Assembly (NCBI RefSeq): GCF_003261055.1
Contig: NZ_CP030073.1
Coordinates: 5,642,001 to 5,706,000, forward strand
Length of the DNA: 64,000 nt
Direction of reading: 5' to 3'
From: Streptomyces cadmiisoli
GTDB lineage: Bacteria; Actinomycetota; Actinomycetes; Streptomycetales; Streptomycetaceae
A program made the translations under genes and the position numbers. This document shows positions 50,113 to 63,826 of the stretch, in pieces. The notes beneath the pieces are model-generated. The model saw only the letters and a list, made by a program, of their open reading frames with translations. It made no database searches and had not been told where the DNA came from. The number at the start of each line of letters is the position of its first letter. The first letter of the stretch is position 1.

Positions 50113-51156
50113 ATGCGGGCTGTGGTGTTCGAGCGGTTCGGGGAGCCGGCCGAGGTGCGGGAGGTGGCCGACCCGCGGCCCGCGGAGCACGGCGTGGTGG
50201 TGCGGGTCGAGGCCACCGGGTTGTGCCGCAGCGACTGGCACGCCTGGCAGGGGCACGATCCGGACATCACGCTGCCGCACGTCCCCGGTCATGAACTCGC
50301 CGGTGTGGTGGAGGCGGTCGGCGCCCGGGTGGCCGACTGGCGGCCCGGCGACCGGGTCACCGTGCCGTTCGTCTGCGCCTGCGGCACCTGCCCGGCGTGT
50401 GCGGCCGGCGACCAGCAGGTGTGCGAGCGGCAGACGCAGCCCGGCTTCACGCACTGGGGCTCGTTCGCCGAGTACGTGGCGCTGGACCACGCCGATGTGA
50501 ACCTGGTCGCCGTCCCGGACGGCATGACCTCCGCGACGGCGGCCTCGCTCGGATGCCGGTTCGCCACGGCGTTCCGCGCGGTCGTGCGGCAGGGCCGGGT
50601 GGCGGCCGGAGAGTGGGTCGCCGTGCACGGCTGCGGGGGAGTCGGTCTGTCGGCGGTGATGATCGCCGCGGCGGCGGGTGCGCGCGTCGTCGCCGTGGAC
50701 GTGTCACCGCGGGCACTGGAGCTGGCCCGGAAGTTCGGCGCGGCGGAGTGTTTCGACGCGGGCCGGGCGCAGGACACCGCGGCGGCGGTCCGGGAGCTGA
50801 CCGGCGGCGGCGCGCATCTGTCGCTGGACGCCCTGGGTTCCCCGGCCACCTGCGCCGCGTCCGTGGACGGCCTGCGCCGCCGCGGACGCCACGTCCAGGT
50901 CGGCCTGCTGCCCTCGGCCACGGGCACCACGCCCGTCCCCATGGCCCGTGTCATCGCGCTGGAACTCGAAGTCCTCGGCAGCCACGGCATGGCCGCCCAC
51001 ACCTACCCGCCGATGCTGGAGCTGGTGCGGGCGGGCACCCTCCGCCCCGACCTCCTGGTGACCTCCACCCTCCCTTTGGCGGCGGCCCCGGACGCGCTGG
51101 CGGCGCTGGGTGACGCGCCCGGCGCGGGCGTGACGGTCATCGAGCCGTGGGGCTGA
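50113..51156 (+). CDS. Zinc-dependent alcohol dehydrogenase
   Basis: A 347-aa medium-chain dehydrogenase/reductase. The catalytic zinc site has Cys in [15 protein letters not shown] and His-Glu in [11 protein letters not shown]. The structural zinc Cys cluster is [17 protein letters not shown]. The Rossmann loop [26 protein letters not shown] with Asp after the second strand indicates NAD. The substrate is unknown; [16 protein letters not shown] and the missing partner genes give no hint. The ATG at 50113 follows GGCGAGGGA. Its 3' end overlaps the convergent GNAT gene by 20 bp. Confidence 0.92.
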   Translation: MRAVVFERFGEPAEVREVADPRPAEHGVVVRVEATGLCRSDWHAWQGHDPDITLPHVPGHELAGVVEAVGARVADWRPGDRVTVPFVCACGTCPACAAGDQQVCERQTQPGFTHWGSFAEYVALDHADVNLVAVPDGMTSATAASLGCRFATAFRAVVRQGRVAAGEWVAVHGCGGVGLSAVMIAAAAGARVVAVDVSPRALELARKFGAAECFDAGRAQDTAAAVRELTGGGAHLSLDALGSPATCAASVDGLRRRGRHVQVGLLPSATGTTPVPMARVIALELEVLGSHGMAAHTYPPMLELVRAGTLRPDLLVTSTLPLAAAPDALAALGDAPGAGVTVIEPWG

Positions 51157-51718
51157 CTCGGACGGAGCCCCGGTGGCCGGCCCACTCCCGGTCGAGCACG
51201 GCCATCAGCACCTCGTCGACCCACTCCCCGTCCCGCCACGCGGCCTCCCGCCGTACGCCCTCGCGCACGAAGCCGACCTTCTCGTAGACGCGCAGGGCGC
51301 GGTGGTTGGTGCCGTAGGCGGCCAACTCGATCCGGTGGAGGCCGAGTTGCTCGAAGCCGTGGCCGACGATGAGCCGGGTCGCCTCCGTGCCCAGGCCCCG
51401 GCCGCGGCCCCGCGGCCCGATCAGCGTGCGGAAGTTGCAGGAGCGGGCCTCGGGATTCCACTCGTTGAGGACGACCTCCCCGACCGGTTCGCCGGTGTGC
51501 CGGTCGGTCACGGCGAGGTCGAGCCGGTCGGACTGACCGGCCCGGGAGCCGTACCAGGCACGCAGTCCCTCCCGGGTGATCTCGGTGGACGGTTCGAAGG
51601 TGAAGCGGACGACCTCGGGGTCGTGGAGGATCTCCCACACGGCCTCCGCGTCGTCCTCGGTGAACGGCCGCAGCACCACTTTCTCGCCGGTCAGTACGGG
51701 CTTGACGGAGAAGTCCAT
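51137..51718 (-). CDS. GNAT N-acetyltransferase (RimJ/RimL-type)
   Basis: A 193-aa acetyltransferase of the RimJ/RimL ribosomal-protein-acetyltransferase-like group: [100 protein letters not shown]. The R-G-R-G-L-G segment is the acetyl-CoA pyrophosphate loop. The target could be a protein N-terminus, an amino acid or an antibiotic. The ATG at 51718 is the family start. The N-terminal 18 codons of the longer frame are non-coding in character. Confidence 0.92.
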   Translation of the reverse strand: MDFSVKPVLTGEKVVLRPFTEDDAEAVWEILHDPEVVRFTFEPSTEITREGLRAWYGSRAGQSDRLDLAVTDRHTGEPVGEVVLNEWNPEARSCNFRTLIGPRGRGRGLGTEATRLIVGHGFEQLGLHRIELAAYGTNHRALRVYEKVGFVREGVRREAAWRDGEWVDEVLMAVLDREWAGHRGSVRVSPTAR

Positions 51719-51768
51719 GCGAGGACTGTGCCGCACACGGCGGCGGGGCACGGAACCGGGGTGGTGCG

Positions 51769-51969
51769 TCACTCCGTTCTGCGGCCCCGGTTGCCCGGCC
51801 GGGAGGCCACCCAGGCGCGGACCGTGTCGGCGTACCAGTAGGGCTTCCCGCCCTCCACGTGATCCGGTGGCGGCAGCAGTCCGTGCTTGCGGTACGACCG
51901 CACGGTGTCCGGCTGGACCCGGATGTGTGCCGCGATCTCCTTGTACGACCAGAGCCTTCGGTCGGTCAT
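51769..51969 (-). CDS. Small MerR/AlpA-type helix-turn-helix protein
   Basis: A 66-aa single-domain DNA-binding protein: MTDRRLWSYKEIAAHIRVQPDTVRSYRKHGLLPPPDHVEGGKPYWYADTVRAWVASRPGNRGRR. The winged HTH (WSYKEIAAHIRVQPDTVRSYRKHGLLP) and the W-x-x-x-T-V-R-A-W-V wing match excisionase/AlpA-like helix-turn-helix proteins. GGGAGG precedes the ATG at 51969. Such proteins are often integrase-linked, but no integrase, attachment site or phage gene is nearby, so a chromosomal regulator is more likely. Confidence 0.85.
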   Translation of the reverse strand: MTDRRLWSYKEIAAHIRVQPDTVRSYRKHGLLPPPDHVEGGKPYWYADTVRAWVASRPGNRGRRTE

Positions 51970-52380
51970 GAGGTGCACCTCCCTGCGCGTGCCACGGCGT
52001 CGGCCGGGAGCGGCCGTCGGGGGAGCCGGGCTGTCTTGCTGGTGATCAACAAGCCTGTGCCCGGTCAACGACGGAGAGTGAGCACCGGACAGCGTCTGTG
52101 GTCCGCGCGTGACGCAGGGCGCGCGTACACGCGACATGTGTGACACGGAGGTGGTGTTTGTGACACAGATGCAGCAATGGCGCACGCGGGTCGGCAGGGC
52201 GGGGCGCGTTGACATTTCGGTTCGGGTCAGGGCCCGTGGCCGATTCCCGACCCCTGGTCCGAATGTCTGGACAAACTATTGACAGGGCTCCTCGGCGGAG
52301 ACTAGAAAATCGGAGAGAACCGCCGACGACGGCCCGCAGCGGCCGTCCCGAAGGCGCGACGGGAACGCGAAGGGATCTCG
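51970..52380. promoter_or_regulatory. Upstream region of the inositol operon
   Basis: This 411-bp gap contains no supported gene. Its left part holds the promoter of the small HTH gene. Its right end holds the inositol promoter: TTGACA at 52279-52284, a 17-bp spacer and CTAGAA at 52302-52307, with the palindrome TGTCTGGACA just upstream at 52264-52273. GAAGGGA (52369-52376 region) is the iolC ribosome binding site. Confidence 0.55.
52264..52307 (+). promoter_or_regulatory. Inositol operon promoter with TGTCTGGACA operator
   Basis: The palindrome TGTCTGGACA (52264-52273) is followed directly by TTGACA (-35, 52279-52284) and CTAGAA (-10, 52302-52307). TGTC-n2-GACA boxes are typical of GntR-type regulators, which control inositol genes in related bacteria, but the regulator gene is not in this window. 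The -35 itself reads TATTGACA, so the operator may overlap it. Confidence 0.6.
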
Positions 52381-53382
52381 ATGGCGTACGACCTCATCAC
52401 GATGGGGCGGATCGGAGTGGACCTGTATCCGCTCCAGACCGGCGTCCCGCTCCCACAGGTGTCGTCCTTCGGGAAGTTCCTCGGCGGCTCGGCGACCAAT
52501 GTCGCGGTCGCGGCGGCCCGTCTGGGCCGGCGCACGGCGGTGATCACCCGCACCGGCGACGACCCGTTCGGCACCTATCTGCACGAGGCGCTGCGCGACT
52601 TCGGCGTCGACGACCGCTGGGTCACGCCCGTGCCCGGGCTGCCCACCCCGGTCACCTTCTGCGAGGTGTTCCCGCCGGACGACTTCCCGCTGTACTTCTA
52701 CCGGCAGCCCAAGGCCCCCGACCTGGAGATCGACGCCCACGAGCTCGACCTCGACGCCATCGGGGAGACCGGCATCTTCTGGGTGACGGGCACCGGCCTG
52801 AGCGAGGAGCCCAGCCGTACGGCGACCCTCGCCGCCCTCGCCCACCGGGCGAAGTCCGGTACGACGGTCTTCGACCTGGACTGGCGCCCCATGTTCTGGT
52901 CCGACCCCGACGCGGCCCGGCCCTTCTACGCCGAGGCCCTGCGGCACACCACCGTGGCCGTCGGCAACCTCGACGAGGTGGAGGTCGCCACCGGCGTCCG
53001 CGAACCGCACGCCGCCGCCCGCGCCCTGCTCGACGCCGGAGTCGAACTGGCCGTGGTCAAGCAGGGCCCGAAGGGCGTCCTCGCGGTGTCCGCGAGCGGC
53101 GAGTCCGCCGAGGTCCCCCCGCTCCCGGTCACCGTCCTCAACGGCCTGGGCGCCGGTGACGCGTTCGGCGGCTCCCTCTGCCACGGACTGCTCGCCGGCT
53201 GGGACCTGGAGAGGATCATGCGGCACGCCAACGCCGCCGGCGCCATCGTCGCCTCCCGGCTGGAGTGCTCCTCCGCGATGCCGACCCCGCAGGAGGTCGC
53301 GCAGGCCCTCGCCGCCGGCGCCGTGACCGCCTCGACGGCCGCCGCGCCCACCCCGGTCCGGCCCACGGGAGACGACCGATGA
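52381..53382 (+). CDS. iolC: 5-dehydro-2-deoxygluconokinase
   Basis: A 333-aa PfkB-family kinase of the myo-inositol pathway that phosphorylates 5-keto-2-deoxygluconate. It begins MAYDLITMGRIGVDLYPLQTGVPLPQVSSFGKFLGGSATNVAVAAARLGRRTAVITRTGDDPFGTYLHEAL, the IolC signature, and has VLNGLGAGDAFGGSLCHGLL with the catalytic Asp. It is first in the iolC-aldolase-iolB-iolD-mmsA run, with an upstream promoter and operator-like palindrome. The next gene overlaps by four bases (ATGA). Confidence 0.93.
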   Translation: MAYDLITMGRIGVDLYPLQTGVPLPQVSSFGKFLGGSATNVAVAAARLGRRTAVITRTGDDPFGTYLHEALRDFGVDDRWVTPVPGLPTPVTFCEVFPPDDFPLYFYRQPKAPDLEIDAHELDLDAIGETGIFWVTGTGLSEEPSRTATLAALAHRAKSGTTVFDLDWRPMFWSDPDAARPFYAEALRHTTVAVGNLDEVEVATGVREPHAAARALLDAGVELAVVKQGPKGVLAVSASGESAEVPPLPVTVLNGLGAGDAFGGSLCHGLLAGWDLERIMRHANAAGAIVASRLECSSAMPTPQEVAQALAAGAVTASTAAAPTPVRPTGDDR

Positions 53383-54269
53383 CCGTCGACGTCGCGGACC
53401 TCGTCCGCACCCGTACCCGGCACCCCGAGGCGATCGCCGAGGCTGCCGCCCGCCGTGTCCGCCGGTCCCTGCTCGGTGAGAGCGGACGGCTGATGATCAT
53501 CGCCGCCGATCACCCGGCGCGCGGCGCCCTCGGCGTCGGCGACCGCAAACTGGCCATGGCCAACCGGGCCGAACTGCTGGAACGCCTCTGCATCGCCCTC
53601 GGCAGACCCGGCGTCGACGGCGTCCTCGCCACCGCCGACATCCTCGACGACCTGCTGCTGCTCGGTGTCCTCGACCACAAGATCGTCATGGGCTCGATGA
53701 ACCGCGGCGGGCTCCAGGGCGCCAGTTTCGAACTCGACGACCGCTTCACCGGCCACCGCGCCGAGGACATCCGGCGCCTCGGCTTCGACGCGGGCAAGCT
53801 GCTGCTGCGCATCGACTACGACGACGCGGGCTCACTGAACACGCTGGAGTCCACCGCCCGCGCCATCGACGACATGGCGGAGCGCCGGCTGCCCGTCTTC
53901 GTCGAGCCGTTCATCTCCCGCCGCGACGCCGGCGGGCGGCTGCGCAACGACCTGTCCGCGGAGGCGGTCACGAAGTCCATCGCCATCGCGTCGGGCCTCG
54001 GCGGGAGTTCGGCGTACACCTGGCTGAAGGTGCCCGTCACCGAGAACCCAGACGACATGGCGCGGGTCATGGAGACGACGACCCTGCCCGCCGTGCTCCT
54101 CGGCGGCGACGTCGGCGGCTCCGCCGCGGCGCAGGCCGGCGCGTACGAGAAGTGGCGCGGCGCGCTGCAACTGCCCACCGTGCGCGGACTGGTGGTCGGG
54201 CGTTCGCTGCTCTACCCGGCGGACGGCGACGTGGCCGCCGCCGTGGACACCGCCGTAGGACTGCTGTGA
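53379..54269 (+). CDS. Aldolase of the Cgl0158 (deoxyribose-phosphate aldolase-like) family
   Basis: A 296-aa TIM-barrel aldolase, Cgl0158 type by my recognition. In inositol clusters of actinobacteria it takes the place of IolJ, splitting 6-phospho-5-keto-2-deoxygluconate to malonate semialdehyde and dihydroxyacetone phosphate. Seen: GRLMIIAADHPARGALGVGDRKLAMANR, LATADILDDLLLLGVLDHKIVMGSMNRGGLQG and AGKLLLRIDYDDAGSLNTLES, with TWLKVPVTENP carrying a candidate Schiff-base Lys. It overlaps iolC by four bases and lies seven bases before iolB. Activity is inferred from context. Confidence 0.85.
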   Translation: MTVDVADLVRTRTRHPEAIAEAAARRVRRSLLGESGRLMIIAADHPARGALGVGDRKLAMANRAELLERLCIALGRPGVDGVLATADILDDLLLLGVLDHKIVMGSMNRGGLQGASFELDDRFTGHRAEDIRRLGFDAGKLLLRIDYDDAGSLNTLESTARAIDDMAERRLPVFVEPFISRRDAGGRLRNDLSAEAVTKSIAIASGLGGSSAYTWLKVPVTENPDDMARVMETTTLPAVLLGGDVGGSAAAQAGAYEKWRGALQLPTVRGLVVGRSLLYPADGDVAAAVDTAVGLL

Positions 54270-54276
54270 GGGCCGC

Positions 54277-55098
54277 ATGAGCAACGAGTTGCACGTTCCG
54301 AGGGGCTCCACCGCCGGCGCCGGCCATGTGCTCGACATCGACCCGAAGCGGGCCGGCTGGACGTACAGCAGCCTGCGCGTCGTCGAGCTCGCGGCGGGCG
54401 GTACGCATACCTTCACCACGGGGGACAGCGAGTGGATCGTGCTGCCCCTGCAAGGTGGTTGCACCGTGCACGTGACGGGTGAGGTGTTCACCCTCCTGGG
54501 CCGGGAGGGCGTGTTCGCGGGGACGACCGACTTTGCGTACCTGCCCCGTGACGCCCGGGCACAGATCTCCTCCGGCGCGGGAGGCCGCTTCGCCCTGGCA
54601 GGAGCGAAGTGCGAGCGACGACTCCCCGCCCGCTACGGCCCCGCGCCGGAGGTCCCCGTGGAAGAACGCGGCAGCGGCAACTGCGCCCGCAAGGTGCGCA
54701 ACTTCGCCTCCGCCGACGCCTTCGTCTGCGACCGGCTCATCGCCGTCGAGGTCATCACCCCCGGCGGCAACTGGTCCTCCTACCCGCCGCACAAGCACGA
54801 CGAGCACCGGCCGGGCGAGGAGGCCGAGCTGGAGGAGATCTACTACTTCGAGATCGACGGCCCGAACGGCTTCGGCTACCAGCGCGTGTCGCCCTCCCGG
54901 GACGGCGGGGCGGATCTGCTGGCCGAGGTCCGCTCCGGCGACGCCGTCCTCGTCCCGGACGGATGGCACGGCCCGTCCGTCGCCCAGCCCGGCCACGACA
55001 TGTACTACCTGAACGTCATGGCGGGACCCGGCGAGACACGGGAGTGGCGGATCTGTTTCCACCCCGACCACGTAGAAAGCACAGGGGTTTACCGATGA
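54277..55098 (+). CDS. iolB: 5-deoxy-glucuronate isomerase
   Basis: A 273-aa bicupin isomerase that converts 5-deoxyglucuronate to 5-keto-2-deoxygluconate. Blocks are HVPRGSTAGAGHVLDIDPKRAGWTYSSLRVVELAAGG, GDSEWIVLPLQGGCTVHVTGEVFTLLGREGVFAGTTDFAYLPRD, and the metal-binding cupin core NWSSYPPHKHDEHRPGEEAELEEIYYFEIDGPNGFGYQRVS with the His-His-Glu ligands. It ends PGETREWRICFHPDHVESTG. The stop overlaps the iolD start by four bases. Confidence 0.93.
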   Translation: MSNELHVPRGSTAGAGHVLDIDPKRAGWTYSSLRVVELAAGGTHTFTTGDSEWIVLPLQGGCTVHVTGEVFTLLGREGVFAGTTDFAYLPRDARAQISSGAGGRFALAGAKCERRLPARYGPAPEVPVEERGSGNCARKVRNFASADAFVCDRLIAVEVITPGGNWSSYPPHKHDEHRPGEEAELEEIYYFEIDGPNGFGYQRVSPSRDGGADLLAEVRSGDAVLVPDGWHGPSVAQPGHDMYYLNVMAGPGETREWRICFHPDHVESTGVYR

Positions 55099-56981
55099 CG
55101 ACCTCGACCACGCGGCTGACGGTCGCGCAGGCGCTGGTGCGCTTCCTGGCCGCGCAGTACACCGAACGGGACGGCGAACGGCACCGGCTCATCGACGCCA
55201 CCTGGGGCATCTTCGGCCACGGCAACGTCGCCGGGATCGGCCAGGCGCTCGTCGAGTACGCGGACGTCATGCCGTTCCACCAGGGCCGCAACGAACAGGC
55301 CATGGTGCACGCGGCGGTCGGCTACGCCCGCCAGTCCAACCGCCTGTCCGCGCACGCCGTGACCACCTCCATCGGCCCCGGCGCGACCAACCTCGTCACC
55401 GGCGCCGCCCTTGCCACCATCAACCACCTGCCGGTGCTCCTGCTGCCCGGCGACATCTTCGCCACCCGCCCGGCCGACCCGGTCCTCCAGCAGCTGGAGG
55501 TGCCGTACGCGGGCGACGTGTCGGTCAACGACACCCTGCGCCCGGTGTCGAGGTACTTCGACCGGATCAGCCGCCCCGAGGCCCTGATCCCGGCGGCGCT
55601 CCAGGCCATGCGGGTGCTCACCGACCCGGTCGAGACCGGCGCGGTGACGCTGGCGCTGCCCCAGGACGTGCAGGCCGAGGCGTACGACTGGCCGGAGGAC
55701 TTCTTCGCGGAGCGGACCTGGTCCGTGCGCCGGCCGGGCGCCGACCCGATCGAGCTGACCGAGGCCGTACGGGCGATCAGGCAGGCCGAGCGGCCGCTGC
55801 TGATCGCCGGCGGCGGTGTCCACCACAGCCGCGCCGAGGCCGCCCTCGCCGAGTTCGCCGAGGCCACCGGCATCCCCGTCGCCTCCACCCAGGCCGGCAA
55901 GGGCTCCCTGCCCCACGACCACCCCCAGGACGTCGGCGGCGTCGGCCACACGGGCACCGCCACCGCCGACGAACTGGCCCGTGCCGCGGACCTGGTCATC
56001 GGCGTCGGCACCCGCTACACCGACTTCACCACCGCCTCCGGCACCCTCTTCGAGGACCCCGGGGTCCGCTTCCTCAACCTCAACATCGCGCCGTACGACG
56101 GCCACAAGCTGGCCGGCCGGGCCCTGATCGCGGACGCCCGCAGCGGCCTGTCGGAGCTGACCGAGGCGCTGCGGATGCACGACCACCGGGTGCCGCCCGC
56201 GTACGTCGCCCGGTACACCGAGGGCAAGGAGCGCTGGGAGCGGCGCGTCGACGCCTGCTGGGCGGCCGACGATCCGGAGGCACGGCCGACCCAGCTCCAG
56301 GTGCTCGGCGCGCTGGACGCGCTGGTCGACGGATCGGACATCGTCATCAACGCGGCCGGCTCCCTCCCCGGTGACCTGCACAAGCTGTGGCGGGCCCGGT
56401 CGCGGGACCAGTACCACCTGGAGTACGGCTACTCGTGCATGGGCTACGAGATCCCGGCCGCCATCGGGGTGAGGCTGGCCGCGCCCGACCGTCCGGTGTG
56501 GGCGCTGGTCGGCGACGGCACGTACCTGATGATGCCGACGGAGATCGTGACGGCCGTGCAGGAGGGTGTCGCGATCAAGATGCTGCTGGTGCAGAACCAC
56601 GGATACGCCTCCATCGGAGGCCTGTCGGAGGAAACGGGCGGTGAGCGCTTCGGCACCGCCTACCGCTACCGCAACGACGACGGAGCCTTCGCCGGCGCCC
56701 CGCTCCCCGTCGACCTGGCCGCCAACGCCGAGAGCCTCGGCATGCGGGTGCTGCGCGCACGGACCGTAGCGGACCTGCGCGCCGCGCTCGCCGAGGCACG
56801 GGCGGCCGACACTCCCACATGTGTCTACGTCGAGACCGAAACGGCAGACACAGTGTCGGGCGCGCCCGCCGCCCAGGCCTGGTGGGATGTACCTGTGGCC
56901 CAGACCGCGACCCGGGCGTCCGCGGTCAAGGCCCGTGAGCTGTACGAACGGCACGTCTCGAGCCGGCGCCGCCATCTGTGA
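55095..56981 (+). CDS. iolD: 3D-(3,5/4)-trihydroxycyclohexane-1,2-dione hydrolase
   Basis: A 628-aa ThDP-dependent ring-opening hydrolase of inositol catabolism. It shows TWGIFGHGNVAGIGQALVEYADVMPFHQGRNEQAMVHAAVGYARQSNRL with the activating Glu, GPGATNLVTGAALATINHLPVLLLPGDIF, and the PP-domain motif GDGTYLMMPTEIVTAVQEGVAIKMLLVQNHGYASIGGLS with the normal Asn-His metal pair. It overlaps iolB by four bases and precedes mmsA by 14 bases. Length matches the family. Confidence 0.94.
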   Translation: MTTSTTRLTVAQALVRFLAAQYTERDGERHRLIDATWGIFGHGNVAGIGQALVEYADVMPFHQGRNEQAMVHAAVGYARQSNRLSAHAVTTSIGPGATNLVTGAALATINHLPVLLLPGDIFATRPADPVLQQLEVPYAGDVSVNDTLRPVSRYFDRISRPEALIPAALQAMRVLTDPVETGAVTLALPQDVQAEAYDWPEDFFAERTWSVRRPGADPIELTEAVRAIRQAERPLLIAGGGVHHSRAEAALAEFAEATGIPVASTQAGKGSLPHDHPQDVGGVGHTGTATADELARAADLVIGVGTRYTDFTTASGTLFEDPGVRFLNLNIAPYDGHKLAGRALIADARSGLSELTEALRMHDHRVPPAYVARYTEGKERWERRVDACWAADDPEARPTQLQVLGALDALVDGSDIVINAAGSLPGDLHKLWRARSRDQYHLEYGYSCMGYEIPAAIGVRLAAPDRPVWALVGDGTYLMMPTEIVTAVQEGVAIKMLLVQNHGYASIGGLSEETGGERFGTAYRYRNDDGAFAGAPLPVDLAANAESLGMRVLRARTVADLRAALAEARAADTPTCVYVETETADTVSGAPAAQAWWDVPVAQTATRASAVKARELYERHVSSRRRHL

Positions 56982-56995
56982 AGGAGTAACTGGTC

Positions 56996-58498
<1,503 letters not shown>

Positions 58499-58518
58499 GG
58501 CGGAGCCGGCGACCGGTA

Positions 58519-58548
58519 CGGCGGTCACTGCGCACGCAGTGGCCGCCG
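58519..58548 (+). terminator. Hairpin terminator of the inositol operon
   Basis: A 13-bp stem (CGGCGGTCACTGC / GCAGTGGCCGCCG, one G-T pair) with a GCAC loop lies 20 bases after the mmsA stop. It probably also serves the converging condensation-domain gene. Confidence 0.8.
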
Positions 58549-58658
58549 AGTGCTGCGCACCGGCGGGCGCGGCCTGCGCGGTGATCGTCACGCGGGGTCG
58601 GCTGCGCCGCGAAAGCGCTCGGGCACTCGGCCCGGACGGGGGGGAGAGGGGCGGCGGT

Positions 58659-60044
58659 TCAGCCGCGGGCCACCATCACGATGAGGTCCCGCAGCCGCTC
58701 CAGGTACAACCGCATGTTCTTGTACGCGACGTCGGTGTCCGGGTAGCGGCAGGCGTACCACAGGCCTTCGTGCAGCCGGCTGATCCACACGCAGACCTGG
58801 TCGCCGTACGAGACCCTCATCAGCCCGTACGCCGCCTGCTCGGACCAGTGTCCGGAGCCGGGGATGGAGCGGGCGTCGGTGAAGGAGACGATCGAGTACA
58901 GGTCGGGGGAGGTCGGGCGGAAGTCCGAGCCGAGCAGGTTGAGCACCCGGGCGAGCGGCATCCGGGCCAGCCGCCGGTTGGCCTGGAGCTGGGCGCGCAC
59001 GGTTCGCAGCACGGCCGGGAAGTCGTCCGACGGCTCCATCGAGACCTCGATCGGGGCGCCACCGACGTACCAGCCCACGGAGTCGGACCACTGGGACTTG
59101 ACCCTGGTGTGGAACGGCACGACCGTGCGGTAGACGGACTGCTTGCCGATCTCGCGGACGATCAGGCCGGTGGCCGCCAGGACACCCACCGCGCTGCCGC
59201 CGAAGGGGCGGCAGTAGGCCTCGAAGGCCGCGGCGTCGTCCGCGTCGACGAGCTTCTCGGTCATGAGCCGCTGGACGGGCAGTCCGCCGCCCGGTTCCAG
59301 GCCGAGATCGACGGGGAAGCTCGGCAGCCGGTCGTCGCACCGGGCGATGAACTCCCGCCAGCGGTCGACGATCTCGTGGGTCTCGTCGATGCGGTCCGCG
59401 TCCGCCCGCTCGATCTCGCAGAAGTCGACGTAGCTGCTCACCGGCGCCTGCTCCACGGCCCGGCCCGCGACGCCCGCCGCGTACAGCTCGTGGACCTCGG
59501 CGGGGATGCGCTGGAGCGAGTAGGAGTCGACGTTGCTGTGGTCGAAGGCCATGTACACGCTGGTGCAGTCGTCCCGGACCACCGCGGTGTAGATGAGGTT
59601 CGGCCAGCCGAGCGCGTCCGCCGCGACGTCGAAGCGGTCCTGGAGGTGCCGGACCAGGGGGCCCGCCTCGGTGAAGTCCCCGACGACCTCGCGGTGCAGC
59701 GACACGGCCCCCGAGCCGAGGGTGAACCGGCGCATCTCGTCACCGACCAGGCGGAAACCGCTGCGCAGCGTCTCGTGCCGCAGGGTCCAGCTGCGCAGCG
59801 CCCGCTCCAGTGCGTCGAGGTCGATCCGGCCCGGGATGTCGAACGCCGTACCGATCCAGGTCGGGACGAACAGACCGTCCTCGCGTACGGAGCGGGCCGT
59901 CCTGATGTGCGACTCCTGAACGTACGCCGGCGGCCTGGAGTCGTCCGGCAGGCCCGCGGCCGCCTCGACGGTCGCCGGACTGAGCGTCCACTCGACGAGC
60001 CGTCCGGGCCGGACCTCGCAGCGCTGGATGTCGGTGATGCGCAC
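58659..60044 (-). CDS. Stand-alone condensation-domain-like acyltransferase
   Basis: A 461-aa protein of the NRPS condensation-domain/PapA superfamily, not fused to any other module. The active-site His169 and Asp173 are present in FDHSNVD, so the second His of HHxxxD is kept while the first is Asp. The second conserved region reads SDSVGWYVGGAP where many condensation domains have DFGWG-type motifs. Terminal motifs (RLHEGLWYACRYPDTDVAYKNMRLYLERLRDLI) fit the family. It should join an acyl or amino group to an acceptor, but no carrier protein, adenylation domain or product gene is adjacent. The GTG at 60044 follows GGAG. Substrates unknown. Confidence 0.78.
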   Translation of the reverse strand: MRITDIQRCEVRPGRLVEWTLSPATVEAAAGLPDDSRPPAYVQESHIRTARSVREDGLFVPTWIGTAFDIPGRIDLDALERALRSWTLRHETLRSGFRLVGDEMRRFTLGSGAVSLHREVVGDFTEAGPLVRHLQDRFDVAADALGWPNLIYTAVVRDDCTSVYMAFDHSNVDSYSLQRIPAEVHELYAAGVAGRAVEQAPVSSYVDFCEIERADADRIDETHEIVDRWREFIARCDDRLPSFPVDLGLEPGGGLPVQRLMTEKLVDADDAAAFEAYCRPFGGSAVGVLAATGLIVREIGKQSVYRTVVPFHTRVKSQWSDSVGWYVGGAPIEVSMEPSDDFPAVLRTVRAQLQANRRLARMPLARVLNLLGSDFRPTSPDLYSIVSFTDARSIPGSGHWSEQAAYGLMRVSYGDQVCVWISRLHEGLWYACRYPDTDVAYKNMRLYLERLRDLIVMVARG

Positions 60045-60299
60045 AGACGTCTCCGTTCACAGTGGGGCAGATCTTCAAGGATCTGACGCGCGGGCGCCCT
60101 ACACGTACCGTTTCGCGGCTTTTCAGCGGATCGAGCGGTGACTCGAACAACGGTGCTTCGCCCGACGGGGGGACGCGCCGCCGGGCCGCGCCGTACCACC
60201 GTCGCAGTACACGCGAGCGGCCCGTACGCCTGTGGGAGGGGCGGTGGTTCGGTCTCCGGTCGATGCCGTGCTGACGGTTTCGCCCCGTACCGTTGACGC

Positions 60300-62947
<2,648 letters not shown>

Positions 62948-62951
<4 letters not shown>

Positions 62952-63826
62952 GCGGCAGCACGCTCGCCGAGCGCACCGGCACCGAAGAGGTCGCGTCCGG
63001 CTACCGGGCCGGCCGTACCCTCCCGCTGCGCGTCGAGCTGGTCCGCCAGCTCAAACGGCGCCGCACGCTGGTGATGTTCGGCATCCTCGCCGCCCTGCCG
63101 TTCGTGCTGGTGGCCGCCTTCGCGATCGGCGGCGAGCCCGACGCGGGCGGCGACCGGATCACGCTGATGGACACGGCGACCGCCTCCGGCGCCAACTTCG
63201 CCGCGGTCAACCTCTTCGTCTCCGCGGGCTTCCTGCTCGTCGTCCCGGTGGCACTGTTCTGCGGGGACACCGTCGCCTCGGAGGCCAACTGGTCCTCCCT
63301 GCGCTACCTGTTGGCGGCGCCGGTGCCGCGGGCCCGGCTGCTGTGGTCCAAACTCGCCGTCGGACTCGCCCTGAGCCTGGCCGCGATGGTGCTGCTGCCC
63401 GTCGTGGCGCTGGGCGTGGGCGCCGCCGCGTACGGCTGGGGCCCGCTGCGCATCCCCACCGGAGGCGCGCTCGACGCGGGCACCGCCGCCCAGCGGCTGG
63501 TGGTCGTGGTGGCGTTCATCTTCGTGTCCCAACTGGTCACGGCCGGGCTCGCGTTCTGGCTCTCGACCAGGACGGACGCCCCCCTGGGAGCGGTCGGCGG
63601 CGCGGTCGGCCTGACCATCGTCGGCAACGTCCTCGACGCGGTGACGGCGCTCGGCGACTGGCGGCACTTCCTGCCCGCGCACTGGCAGTTCGCCTGGGCC
63701 GACGCCGTCCAGCCCGACCCCGAGTGGTCCGGCATGATCCAGGGCACGGCTATTTCCGTAACATACGCAGTCGTGCTTTTCGCTCTGGCCTTCCGGGGAT
63801 TTGCCCGAAAGGACGTGGTGTCCTAG
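62948..63826 (+). CDS. ABC-2-type permease partner of the hydrolase-ATPase fusion
   Basis: A 292-aa ABC-2 membrane protein with six hydrophobic segments. It starts MSGSTLAERTGTEEVASGYRAGRTLPLRVELVRQLKRRRTLVMFGILAALPFVLVAAFAIGG and has a conserved middle loop (EANWSSLRYLLAAPVPRARLLWSKLAVGLAL). It forms the membrane channel for the ATPase domain encoded just upstream (ATGA overlap). ABC-2 exporters move lipids, polysaccharides or antibiotics outward. Its stop codon lies within a 73-bp inverted-repeat element that probably ends transcription. Confidence 0.92.

Noticed and set aside
51769..51969. Excisionase-like HTH as a sign of an integrated element
   Set aside because: No integrase, tRNA attachment site, direct repeats or phage genes nearby; neighbours are ordinary chromosomal genes.
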